DNA of 64,000 nt from Marsupella aquatica (taxonomy: Eukaryota > Marchantiophyta). The notes beneath the pieces are model-generated. The model saw only the letters and a list, made by a program, of their open reading frames with translations, did not search any database and was not told where the DNA came from. This document shows, one piece after another, positions 1-10,260 of the stretch (position 1 is its first letter; the number at the start of each line of letters is the position of its first letter). Made by a program: the position numbers and the translations under genes. The DNA lies in the NCBI GenBank assembly GCA_973895155.1, contig OZ316891.1:22940001-23004000 (forward strand). The letters are read 5' to 3'.

Positions 1-1129
1 GCTTTTTGCCACATTCGCTAGGAATGATGAGGACCTCGGTCTGCTTGGGTTAGTTTTAGTCTCTCTTTCTTGGTTTTTAGGGGTTCCCTATTGCTCATTT
101 CTTTCTTTTAGTTCCTCTTTCTTGGTGTTTAGTGGTTCCCTTTTGCTCACTTCTTTTTCGATTGGTATTGTCCACTTGGGCCCTCTTTTGTTTGTTCATT
201 TGTACTCTGATTGGTCCCTTTGTATATAACAAGTGTGTATATTTCATTTCTATTTTCTAAGCGAGTTTCTAGCTTCGTCGGTTCCAATTTTGAGCGACGC
301 TTGAGTGGAGGAACACACAACCTCTTCAGTATTCTACTCTATGAAGGAATGGAACTTCTTAATATATGTACGCCGAAGGAACAAAAACTATTTGATCAAT
401 TTTGATGGGCAGAGTGAAGAAACACACATTCAACCCCTTGACTATTCTACTATGTGAAGTCCGGCCGCAACCTCTTCGATGAATGTTTATATATAGTAGC
501 TCCTACTACCCGTTCTTTGAACTCAATAGCGATGAGTACCAAAAAGTGCTTGAGACAAAATAGATTTGAGAAAGTAATAAGAATAGTGTATCAAAAGACA
601 AAGGGAAACCCCACTTGAGAAATTTTTCTATCAAGAGTCAAAACTTGATGGTAAAATGGTTCAAGTGGGGGAAAACCCTAAATTTTATTCAAATGGTGGA
701 AATTTTAACATAAGGTATGTTAGATGGCTTGTAGATGTCAACATGACATACAACAATAATGTCATATGACAGCCAGCTTTGAAATAGTCCATTGTAGATT
801 ACATATCTGCTTGAATATCTAGAAGTGCACCATTTGCTTGGAGCGTGGAACCAACCAAGCAACCATGGAAACTACAACTGCAAACCACCCAAAAGGAGCC
901 AAAAGAACGGTCATAGGAGGAAATCAATTGCAATAGATGGAATATATGCAAGAGAGTGAAGTAAGCAATATAACCATCTTCAAAAAGATTCCAAGTGCTA
1001 AGAAGATCCAATCATGTCATCAAAAGAGGGTCAAGTTAGTATTGAATTGAAATGAATATGGAAGGAATATTTACCTGTCAATTGAAACAAGATTATTGAA
1101 GCTGGGAGTAGAGGAGCCGTTCTATCAAT
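1..1129. other. Gene-free flank left of the Helitron
   Basis: No coding region is recognised here. The stretch is AT-rich and holds a short tandem repeat at 63-166. It lies beyond the end of the minus-strand Helitron helicase and may be partly 3' flank of that element and partly older intergenic DNA. Confidence 0.5.
63..166. repeat. Two-unit tandem repeat, period 52 bp
   Basis: Two diverged units beginning CTCTTTCTTGG at 63 and at 115 lie head to tail. Each is pyrimidine-rich and includes a GGTTCCC and TTGCTCA block. No function is assigned. Confidence 0.6.
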
Positions 1130-1147
1130 GCACGGGCTCGTGCTAGT
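1130..1147 (+). repeat. Helitron-end-like hairpin followed by CTAG-T
   Basis: The plus strand has a perfect 5-bp stem (GCACG/CGTGC, 4-base loop) at 1130-1143 followed at once by TAGT, so CTAG-T ends the hairpin. Helitrons end in a short hairpin and CTRR and insert before T. The orientation is opposite to that expected for the 3' end of the minus-strand Helitron here, so this could be one side of an inverted terminal motif, the end of another element, or chance. Confidence 0.35.
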
Positions 1148-1181
1148 GTAACCAAGAGCTCAATGGATACACACCCTCCCA

Positions 1182-3433
1182 TCATCTTAAAATCTCACGG
1201 TATACAACATTCCTAGTGTAAAGGTCATCCTTATTGGGATATGCATTCCGTGCTATCATAATGCGAATGCCAGTCCGAGCACCAACCCTAGACAATGCCA
1301 CATATAATTGACCTTGCGAGAAAACTGGGTTTGGTAGAAATATCCCAATCTTTGCCAAGGTTTGACCTTGAGACTTATTGATGGTCATACCAAAGGCAGC
1401 ACGGATAGGAAACTGAAATTGACGAAGATCAAATGGTAACCTAGAGTCGGATGCAATGAGAGGAATGCGTGGAATAAAAACACGGTCTCCAATATTCTTC
1501 CCTGTGATGATCTTTGCATCTATGACATGACGCCCAAAACCACGAACTATCAAGCGAGTGCCATTAGCTTGTCCTCTTGACCCATTCATGTTTCTCAAAA
1601 GCATGATGGATGCACCAATATTCAAAGTCAACTTATGTGGAGGTAAACCGGAGGGCAACAATGTATTGAGGAATTCTGTGGGATACATGAAGGCAGTTGC
1701 TTCATTGGGAATTGAATCTGCACTCAAAAACTCATGTTCCTGCAAAACTCCATGACTAAAAATTAGAAAGTTACCAACTTTCATTGAGAAAATTTTCCTT
1801 CAAGGACAAAATTGAAAGTTATTCATGTTGCTAGTGGTAAGGGATTTACCTCTCCAGGAAAGCCACGCATCACCTCCTCATTAGCCTTATCCACATCTTT
1901 GTTTGTGGTGGTCAAAATAACTCTATCTTTTAAAAAGTTAGCATTGTTGAAGTTCACTGGATCTGAGCCATAGATCTCAACAATTAGGTCACTAAGCTAG
2001 TCGGTTGGCATTATCAGGTCATGCGGCAAACAGATGACATCATCACCCAAATCAGATTCAGTTGGCAAAGTTCCCTCTCCAATTGCTAGTAACCAATCGC
2101 TAAAGCCCTTGTTGCTCAAAGCGCCTCTTCTCCTACATATATTAAAATCCAGAAAGGTTGTCAGTTTTTTTGAAGCAAATATTAAAAGAGTATATATTTA
2201 CTTATTCCAACATGGAAAAGTTAGTGCTAAGATAAATTAACATTTCATAAACTAAATAGTAAAAAATGATATTCTATAAATATCATAGCACACTAAGTAT
2301 AAAATATGCATGTAAAACAATTCTTGATAATATAACATACCTTCTAGTGTTTTTACTCTCATATTCTCACTTAGCCTCATCACTTTTATCTTTGATTATA
2401 TAAAAGATCTTTTGAAGGTGGCTCGAATGATGGCCGCTTGATCTCCATGCCGAACTATAGGAAGCACTTGACAAAAATCACCACCAAAGACCATCAATTT
2501 TCCTCCAAACGGCAAGTTATTCTTCATGATATCTTGAAGTGTCCGGCTAACAGCCTCAAAGGCATGTCTATGAGTCATGGGTGCTTCATCCCATATGATC
2601 AATAATGCGCATCGAATCAAGCGTGCTGCCTTCACTCTCCATTACTATGCTGCACACAATCATCACAAAAAAATTTGAAAAAATAACATTTGTACTATCT
2701 CTCTAAACCAATAGCTCAAAATCTCATAAATTAGTATATTTTATGAACTCAATCTCAATATCAACACAATTTTAACTTCTTACTTGCAAGTAGAGCTTTT
2801 GTGAACAATGAGTGGAATCTTGAATTGTGAATGTGCCGTGCGACCCCCCTGTAATAGTAAGGTTGCAATCCCCGATGATGCCACGGCAAGAGCAATGTGC
2901 CCCTCACATCTGACCCTTGCCAGTAGAAGATTATACAAAAATGTCTTTCCAGTTCCACCTGGTCCATCAATAAAGAATAGATGCTCCTAGACAAAACAAA
3001 AACCTTGAGTTAGACATGGAAATTATTTGTAGTGTCAAATAAAGCATCTCATAATCATGTTGCAAAGCTATATGAAAGGTAATATATATACTTACCCGAG
3101 GAGATTCACCTTGCAATATGGTCTCACAAACATCATTCACTTGTTGCCAAATTGAATTTTGTCCATCATTTAGTTTTTCTTCTCCCTCCAATGCACATGC
3201 ACATAGTGCAACACGATCATATGAGAGTTCATCTAACTCCAAATGAGAATGAGCCTCTTCATTGCAAATAAAATTTGTTTGATACATGTCAGAAAAATGA
3301 GACAATCGTTTGTTGTGATCTTGTAAATAACGGTCAATTTCCAACAATGCGTTATTGATAACTGCATGTTGAGGAAGATTAGACATTCCAAATTCCTACA
3401 AATACAATGTGGTTGACCAATGTTAGTTTGCAA
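1182..3433 (-). pseudogene. Helitron PIF1-like DNA helicase domain (C-terminal half of RepHel), decayed
   Basis: This is the helicase half of a Helitron replicase, which unwinds DNA during rolling-circle transposition in the nucleus. In order along the minus strand are: the Walker A segment [11 protein letters not shown] (about 2990-2950), the Walker B-like IIWDEAP (about 2590), a GGDFCQVLPI block (about 2470), the block with NMR, an INKSQGQTL motif (about 1370) and QLYVALSRV (about 1310). It ends in the usual NVVYREIL at a stop at 1182. Exons are separated by plausible GT-AG introns: one ends just before FIDGPGGTG, and one precedes the exon starting EHEFLSAD. In-frame stops at about 2396 and about 2000 show decay. 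Family assignment is firm; exon edges are inferred by eye. Confidence 0.88.
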
Positions 3434-3468
3434 GACGAATTTAGCACATTAAATCATTTCATAAGAAG

Positions 3469-4700
3469 TTATGCCTCATGAGTAAAAAATTGGATTTGTG
3501 TAGAAAAAAATACCTGACGTCTCAAATACAATAGATCCTCTATCATGGATGTTATAAATTGATCCCATAACTCTTTAGGGCGTGCAGGTGTGTTGTAGAG
3601 AAGAATGATGGCCCAAAAAGTTGACAAACTGCACATCCAGTTTGAATCTCTGAACATTCCCTAAAACAGTCAATAACCTCTGAATCATCTTCCAAGAGTC
3701 CCAACTTAATTGCTGCCTCCTTAAAAGTGGGCATGACTACGCTATCAATTGTTTTCAAACTGTCATATCCAATAGCCCCTTTAATATGATGAAGAAGTAA
3801 CTACATCCAATGACGTTCTCCTTCACCTGCAGAATAAAAATTCATTAAAATGAATATTTTGAATATAATAAAAATAAGTTTAAGTATTTGAGTGAAATTA
3901 AGTCAAGATAAAAATAATACCTGGATGAGTCAAATATAAACGACCAATAGGATATCCACAGCCTTTAACATTTTTCTTACGGATGATCCATTTTTTTTGT
4001 TCTTGTTCCAACTATAATGAAGTGGAAACTCATGGTATTTATATTGTCGTGCCTCGGGATCACTAACATTCGTTGAAAACCATTCTGTCAATGTGGTTGC
4101 CACCTTTCGTTGCAAAATCTCCTCGGTTGTTACGTTCTCACTAAAAACTATACTTTGCTCATTCTCAAGATGAACAGTTAATCGAACAATACTCGGCTCT
4201 TTCGAATGCAAACAAAACTTGAAAATGCGCCAACATGCTTCAACAGATGAGATGTATCTACAAACAAAAATATTAGTATGATTTGAGAAATCTTCAAATG
4301 GAATCAAATAACAACTGTACAAAAACTCTTAACACATTTCACACTATTGAAAAACTTGAAATTGATTAATGAATTAGAATTAAATAGAATAGAAATATAA
4401 AATGAAATAAACACCGCGCATCTTGATATTTTGAGACCTCATCTACTGGTGCCTCCGTCTCAATTGTGCCACCAGCTCATGACAATCAGACCAAAATTAT
4501 GTTGGATCCCTTATACACATATTTATAAATATACTTCACAGCAGCAATGCCACTTGTAACTTCAAGATTTATGTGACAATCAAAAAGTGTGCAAAGTAAT
4601 TTATTGTATGACACCACCCAACGATTGTCCAAAAAACAATTTTTCTTCTTCACCGTACGACCATCATCTCGTCTGCAATGTTTAAAGTAAGAAAAAAATC
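3469..4700 (-). pseudogene. Helitron Rep-helicase, central region
   Basis: This links the Rep nuclease to the helicase. Conserved Helitron blocks are visible: NRWVVSYN followed by VKYIYKYVYKG (about 4630-4480), where the Rep catalytic tyrosines lie; SSVEACWRIF (about 4240); and GRLYLTHPG (about 3930), which continues after an intron as GERHW (about 3825) and then PTFKEAAIKLGLLEDD. The intron at 3920-3827 (94 bp) has GT and AG ends and joins the frame correctly. A TAG follows the HWM residues at about 3800, so the copy is unlikely to be functional. Confidence 0.85.
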
Positions 4701-4776
4701 ATAGGTAAATATAATTATATACACATAAATATAATATATATAAGTACACGAAATCATGATATATAAGTAATTGAAA

Positions 4777-5704
4777 TCAACCCACCTGCGATCTGTCGGG
4801 TATCCATCCTCGTTCAATGTGGTGTGGGAGGCAAACTCCATTTTTCATGCATTTTGCATTTTGCATTTGGGCACCACATGGTCCATGCATCATGCAAGTA
4901 ACCATAGTTTGATAAAGACTTATTTGCAAAATAGGATCTGGTATCTCCACTAAAATAACATCATCAATCTGGGGTAGCATTTCGTGGTTTGTCCTCATAA
5001 CCCATGCACATCAAAAGATGAATATGTGGCAAACCTCTTTTTTGAAATTCTATAATATGTATCTTTGCCACACAATTACCCAAAATCTTCTGATTTTTTA
5101 GCAAATCTAACAATGTCTTCTTCTTTTGTTCAAACACCCGAGCAACCAAGTCAGAATGATTAGCTGCTTTTTGGTTGCTACATACCAGCTCATCCGTGAT
5201 CTCCTTCCATGTAGGATTGCATGTCATTGTCAAGAAATAATCAGGCTTGCCAAAATGCCTAACAATAGCCATGGCATCCTGAAATAATTGATGCATATGA
5301 CATGGACCTCCTATAAAGCTTGAAGGTAATATGATGCGTCTTCCAATATCTGCTGCATGATCATGTCTCGTCATTGCATCTTGAACTCCCTGATATAGAT
5401 GCGCTCTTAATTGAGGTTGATGAGTACGTATATAGGTCAACCTTTGGCTCTCAATAGTGGCATACACATCCACCATGTACTCCTGATAAAGCCTATCAAA
5501 ACTTGTTAACTTACTACCATCCATGCACTCCATAGGATTATCTTCTTGTGTATGAAGCCTAAATGAGGCAAACTCCAAAGGGGTAACATTTGTTGTCCCT
5601 GTATCTGCATGTGCATCATTATCCATGACATTCTTGTATGCCCTCTCGTGAATAACATTCTCCACCACTCCCTCTTTGCTTTCCATAGCAATAGTCTCTT
5701 GCAA
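4777..5704 (-). pseudogene. Helitron Rep nuclease (Helitron_like_N) domain
   Basis: This is the HUH endonuclease that nicks and joins single strands at Helitron ends. It carries the family blocks ASFRLHTQE, RRIILPSSFIGGPCHM, FLTMTCNPTW and the HUH motif as GLPHIHLL (about 5020). The block MMHGPCGAQ with a cysteine-rich stretch follows at about 4880. A frame change near 4800 separates this from DEDGYP-type sequence, which appears in another frame at about 4810. The HUH histidines are intact; the gene as a whole is not. Confidence 0.9.
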
Positions 5705-5722
5705 TATAGAAAAATTATGTTT

Positions 5723-6062
5723 TCAAATGCCTATATGCCATCCTGCCTCACCATATGGAAATAGGAGAACAAAATGCAAAGGAATATATGTCTGATTGAG
5801 ATCAGATATACGACGTACCCCTCCTCCATGCAAATGTACAATGATATCACGTGGACCAACCTCCTCACTCCCATCTCCAGGAATAATGGCTGCAACCTCT
5901 GATGCTATCGGCAAGTTATAACGTCTAGCATCAAGACCTCTCTAGCTAGCTTTCAATACTATGCGCACATTTTGACTACCAACTTCACATGCTATAGCCT
6001 GAAAAGATCTGACATATGCATTATGCTCACGCATAAGATTTTGTAATCCTCTCAAGGTCTCA
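5723..6062 (-). pseudogene. Helitron replicase N-terminal region
   Basis: The minus strand from about 6062 reads LRGLQNLMREHNAYVRSF, and further on LPIASEVAAIIPGDG and FVLLFPYGEAGWH. These are the usual blocks upstream of the Helitron nuclease domain. A stop lies after VRIVLKAS at about 5945, and the frame closes at 5723 before the nuclease block. No start codon is proposed because the true 5' exon is not visible. Confidence 0.8.
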
Positions 6063-7181
6063 ATCGATGCAGAGTCGGTAGCTGTGCTGCTGTGGGAGCG
6101 ATGTGTGTGTGTGTGTGATCTGCTTCGGAACCTTCGAGTGAATAAGGGACTTCAACGGAAAAGAGGAAATGGAAGGTGTACGATGGTGAGTATTCGAGTG
6201 AATGGGAAAAAGTGAAAGGAGAGAGGCTATGGTGGATAAGGAAGCGCAATTCGGGTGACCCAGGGAGGAAAAAACTTATATTAATCGTGAATGAGGGGAC
6301 GTAAGGGAAAATGAAGAGATTATGAGGAAGAGAATGTGAGAAGGGCGAGCGCTGCTGAACATTAAAGCTACTGAAAGGTCTCTCAAATGATCAAGAAGAA
6401 GCAGTCGAATGTTGACAGCTTTTTGAGAGAGATTATTCGTGGGATTTTGGAAGCAAAGGAGTAAGGGGCGAATGGCCGATCGTTGAGACTGTGAAGGAAA
6501 GTTAAGGAGTGCTTTGAAGCTTGAGAAACGGAGGAGGTCGAATTCAAAAGTAGGAAACCTTGGGAAAGCATTTGAGCAAAAGGAGAAGCCGAACGTTTGC
6601 GCTGACTCAAAGCAGAGAAGCGGAGGAGAATTAATCGAAGACCGGAGCCTGTCAAGATCATTCGCTCGGTATTTGAGATTGAGGGAGTGGATGAAGAATA
6701 CAGGGAATGTTTTCTTAGTACGCGATCGAGTGGGGAGGGGCGAAGAGTGGTGAATCACCACAGGAGTGAGGTTCGGGACTTGTGTTTGGGGCCGCGGAGG
6801 ATTGAACAGAAGGATGAAAGTGAACTTTTTCATTTAGCACCACGGAGTGGCTGTGGTGACAAAAGGGAAAATTAGAAAGCGCAGCGAAGGAGACAGGGAT
6901 CTGGAATGGTGAATGTTGAATATTGTGTGTTGGAGAAGCTTGACTTTCGTTGTTATCGTTTGAGGACTTTTCTCGAGAGAACAGGTCAGATTGAGATTCA
7001 GGAAGAGAAACGGCAGAGCTTCATCATGGTGGAAAAACAAAATAAAACATGTGTGCTGAAAGTCTGAGCTATGATGAAGGTAAAGAGGACTGGAGTTCAA
7101 AGCGAAAAGAACATGTGATAAAGATCCGAGAATGAATTCTAAGAACGTTGCTGCTGAACGATGATGTGGGAGGGTGAAGCA
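6063..7181. other. No gene; purine-rich (plus) stretch upstream of the Helitron gene
   Basis: The plus strand is strongly purine-biased, so the minus strand is pyrimidine-rich and gives long low-complexity Ser/Phe/Leu-rich open frames with no known domain. A short GT run lies near 6105. It could be the 5' leader or promoter of the Helitron, but no end motif was found. Confidence 0.45.
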
Positions 7182-7325
7182 TGGATATCATTACTAGCCG
7201 GTGAGGCAAGTGTCAGAATGAAAGGCAACTTCAAGGCTCATCGAACCTAAACCTGGATATCATTACTAGTCCATGAGGCATGTGTCAGAATGAAAGGCAA
7301 CTTCAAGGCTCATCAACCCGAAACC
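7182..7325. repeat. 72-bp tandem duplication with a Helitron-end-like motif
   Basis: Two units start at 7182 and 7254. Each begins TGGATATCATTACTAG and ends in sequence containing GGCAACTTCAAGGCTCATC. The units differ at a few bases, so the duplication is not very recent. Confidence 0.75.
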
Positions 7326-7399
7326 CTATGAGCCTCCTGTACTTAGCTGCCCACAGCCCGTGCCTGCCTCCTGTGGTCTCACTATTTTCCTAAGTGACA

Positions 7400-7520
7400 C
7401 TAGAGTGTGAATGAATCCCACTTTTGGGTGGGATGAATGTTACAAAAGGACATGAGTGACCAGGATTTGAACTGGATACCTGCTGTCCCCTACTAATGCA
7501 CTCTTCCCCAGCCTGGGACC
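7400..7520 (-). mobile_element. tRNA-derived SINE-like copy (minus)
   Basis: On the minus strand a Pol III B-box-like AGTTCAAATCC lies at 7473-7463, with an A-box-like TGCATTAGTAGG upstream. Downstream is a 3' module (7440-7408) with a CCCACCCAAAAGTGGG hairpin. The same module follows the B box in the plus-strand copy at about 7815-7965, which supports a shared SINE family rather than a stray tRNA fragment. Ends are approximate. Confidence 0.55.
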
Positions 7521-7581
7521 AGGTGATGACCAGATTGACTTGCAACTAGTACTTAAACAAATACAGGCATCAGGCATAGTG

Positions 7582-7679
7582 GGCAACAGGCAGCTGTGTA
7601 TGGACTAATCAATGGTAAGTAGCATTTATTAGCCTCAATCTTAACATTTGTTCTTAATTGTATATATCTACTAGCCCAA
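7582..7679 (+). repeat. Direct repeat, copy 1 (about 98 bp)
   Basis: This begins GCAACAGGCAGCTGTGTATG and ends TATATCTACTAGCCCAA. It matches 8048-8146 at nearly every position. The two copies bracket the plus-strand SINE-like element, so the arrangement may reflect two related repeat copies or a duplication around an insertion. Confidence 0.75.
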
Positions 7680-7814
7680 GGGTAACATTAAGGACGAAAC
7701 TCAATCTCGAGGATAATTAATGCTAATCCGCATTGATTACCTCGTTAGTGCTGCCCGCTGCCCGTATGTATTGCGTCTGATTTTAGGATAAATACCTAGA
7801 GCGAAAGAATGTTG

Positions 7815-7965
7815 TCACGAATTGTGGAGAGACTCAATGGTAGCACATCTCGGTTAGAGATCAGGAGGTCCTGGGCTCGAAACCGGTTGTGTCAAAGAAT
7901 GCATTTTAACATTCACCCCACCCAAAAAGTGGGGATCATTCATGCTATTCACATTCAAAAAAATA
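7815..7965 (+). mobile_element. tRNA-derived SINE-like copy (plus)
   Basis: An A-box-like GACTCAATGGTAG (7831-7843) and a B-box GGCTCGAAACC (7874-7884) are spaced as in a tRNA. The potential anticodon loop lacks U33, so it is not a functional tRNA. A 3' module at 7908-7942 with CCCCACCCAAAAAGTGGGG is shared with the minus-strand copy at about 7400-7520. A short A-run near 7957 may mark the tail. Confidence 0.55.
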
Positions 7966-8047
7966 TGTTGGGGCGGGCAGTAGGCGCGGGCAGGTGTGTA
8001 CCCGAGGCTCTTAATGAGCCTCGAGATTGCCTTTCGTCGCGAATAAG

Positions 8048-8146
8048 GGTAACAGGCAGCTGTGTATGGACTAATCAATGCTAAGTAGCATTTATTAGCC
8101 TCCATATTTAACATTTGTTCTTAGTTGTATATATCTACTAGCCCAA
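8048..8146 (+). repeat. Direct repeat, copy 2 (about 99 bp)
   Basis: Partner of 7582-7679, with only a few substitutions and a one-base length difference. It runs directly into the CTAG-containing motif at 8137-8155. Confidence 0.75.
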
Positions 8147-8249
8147 TGCCCGTGCCTTGCATGATTGCATGGTGACGGTGAAGCATAGGTATCATTACTT
8201 GTGCATTGCATGATTGTGATGGTGAAGCATAGATATCATTACTAGCCCA
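8132..8249. repeat. Cluster of Helitron-end-like CTAG motifs
   Basis: Variants of TATC(A)TTACTAGCCCAATG occur at 8132, 8190 and 8234, and earlier at 7186, 7258 and 7665. The copy at 8137-8155 reads ACTAGCCCAATGCCCGTGC. On the minus strand these end in GGGCTAG before T, the usual Helitron 3' terminus and target base. Which strand is functional is not settled. Confidence 0.4.
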
Positions 8250-9715
8250 ATGCACATGTGTTGTACAATTGCAAAGAGAGGAGGCATGGATTGTCAGGCA
8301 TAGAAGGCCAGATCAAGGCACAGAGGTATGGAGTGTACACAAGGAGGTGTTTTTGGCCAATCAACAGTGATGGAAAACAGGATTTCAATGAACAGCCGTG
8401 ATATCTGCCTGGCCCTGATGACAAGACCTAAGAAAACAGGAAAAAATAAGGCAAAATTGGAAGTTGTAGGGTCTACATAGATTGTTGGAACATTTCCTGT
8501 TAAATTCTTGAACTCCTTGTTTTTAATTTCCTTCTCAAAGATAGTAAAAAGGAATCGGATCTTTTATTCTCCTATGCTTCTAGTGTTTCCAGTCTTCAAC
8601 AATTCGGTTGCTCGAGTACTGTTTCAGCAGTTCAATTTTCCTTCCCAAGTTCGTATGTACCGGGTCTGTTTTTTTAAAAACCGATGCATATCTCCAGAAG
8701 GTTCCTTGTATACTCTCTGTTTCGGGATTTTAGGTGGCAAGTACATTTGGCAGCATCACTTTGGGGTTGACATCCGTAAGTAAGAGAAGGCTGCGCAATC
8801 GTTACATGCAAGCTGCTTGTTCAAACATTTCTAACTACAGTAACAAAGATGTCTTTCGAGGGCATTCCTTCTTTGAGCCTACATTCATTCTGTCTCGCTA
8901 TGCATCTGAAACCAACCTTCTCGGACTCCGAAGAGTACTTGAGTAGGTGGTGGTCGCCTTTGTTGCTCATGGTCAAAAAGCTGCTTGTATATATGTGTCC
9001 CCATTGCATTGTATATATGTTTCCCCAATGCTTTCGATCTGCTGGCCCAGAAGCTGAAGTCTCAATCGCTCCATCCCAAGTGAAAGTCTCACTTGTATGT
9101 GAAGCCCAATAGGTTCTGTGGGTGAAGTTCACCACACTTGAAAAATAAGACAAGTCAATAGGTCAGCTCATACTCTGCGAAAGAGCTCCTGGATAGGTAA
9201 ATAACGTCCATTGTCAAAGATTGTGCAGCACATACACAAAGAAGGGCTACAGTTTAGCAAGAAAAACGAAGCGACATCGACGAGAACGACTCGTTCCATC
9301 CAATGAAAGAAAAGACAAGATATTGCAACGATTTCACTGGTCTGCAAGAACCATCCCAAATGTCCAGAATGGAGCAGTCCTCGACAGGCAAGAACCTATT
9401 TCCCAAGTCCGCTCGTTGTGTGCTGCGAGGAGAAATTGCTGGCTTAAAATTCCTTGAAGAAATGCTACCGTTTGCCAACAACAGTCTGATCATGTTCTCC
9501 TCTGTACCCTATTCGTGCTGGAGCCATTGACGCAGAAACCAAGAAGGTAAAAGAACGAAGATTTCTGCAGATATTTTAGCTTCCATGAAAACTCTATTTC
9601 ATATTCACAAGAGAAACTTGAATAGGGCTTCTAAAGTACCCAAAGAGTTGACTGCTTGACTTCAGAAACCGCAACGGTGCCCAACATTGCAACCAAACGT
9701 CATCAAATTCGATCT
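8250..9715. other. No gene recognised; includes 3' flank of the host gene
   Basis: Only short, low-quality open frames exist and none shows a domain. The right side probably lies past the 3' end of the minus-strand host gene that stops at 9942. Confidence 0.5.
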
Positions 9716-9721
9716 TTTATT
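9716..9721 (-). promoter_or_regulatory. Candidate polyadenylation signal AATAAA
   Basis: A minus-strand AATAAA lies about 220 nt past the stop codon of the host gene at 9942. The position suits a plant 3' UTR, but plant signals are loose, so this is only a candidate. Confidence 0.35.
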
Positions 9722-9941
9722 CGAAATAATATGGAAAAAAATCTTGTAGATCGCCTTGACTTTTCGGTGAACACTAATCTGTTGGACACATCTGGCCCTC
9801 GTATGCATGCAGATGAACTGCAATACCGAGACTACGCTCCGAATGACAACGCAACAATTTTGATATTTGTCAAAGACCGTCAAAGACTGGCCCTTAGCCA
9901 TTTCCCCTCCCCCCTAGAGTAGGTTGTTCGGAGGTAACAAA

Positions 9942-10073
9942 TCATTTCAATTCTGCAACTAAACTCATACCTAACTGAGTCGAGGGCCCAGTTTGAGACC
10001 CTGAGCAGGTGGTGCCCCCCAATTCTGAGAGCTCCCTTGAGACAGAAACAACACCCCTCTGGTGCAATTTGGC
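9942..10073 (-). CDS. Last coding exon of the hydroxyproline-rich glycoprotein-family gene
   Basis: The minus strand has an acceptor ACTTGCAG ending at 10074. From 10073 it has a 43-codon open frame starting AKLHQRG and ending in TGA at 9944-9942. The upstream exon ends in phase 0 at a GTAAGG donor (10260-10259), and this exon opens in phase 0, so the splice keeps the frame. The alternative is reading through the donor to a stop at 10225. The splice is preferred because both sites are good and the intron is a typical 187 bp. Confidence 0.6.
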   Translation of the reverse strand, partial: AKLHQRGVVSVSRELSELGGTTCSGSQTGPSTQLGMSLVAELK

Positions 10074-10260
10074 CTGCAAGTGACAGAAGAAAGGTTAGAA
10101 ACAGGAGAAAAGGGGTCAAAAGCAAAATATGACATCTAGATCCCTCCAAACAATTCGCGGAAATTCAGTCGGATGCAACAGCGAACTAGACTAATCATGA
10201 CCACATATGACAACATAAGAAAGGCTAAAGAGAACGTACAAAGAAGGGTATCCGCCTTAC

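Noticed and set aside
6276-6833. Long minus-strand open frame rich in Ser, Phe and Leu
   Set aside because: Low-complexity translation of a pyrimidine-rich strand with an overlapping equally long frame; no domain.
7829-7890. Possible tRNA gene
   Set aside because: A and B boxes are present, but the anticodon loop lacks U33 and the acceptor stem does not pair. A shared 3' module with another copy points to a SINE.
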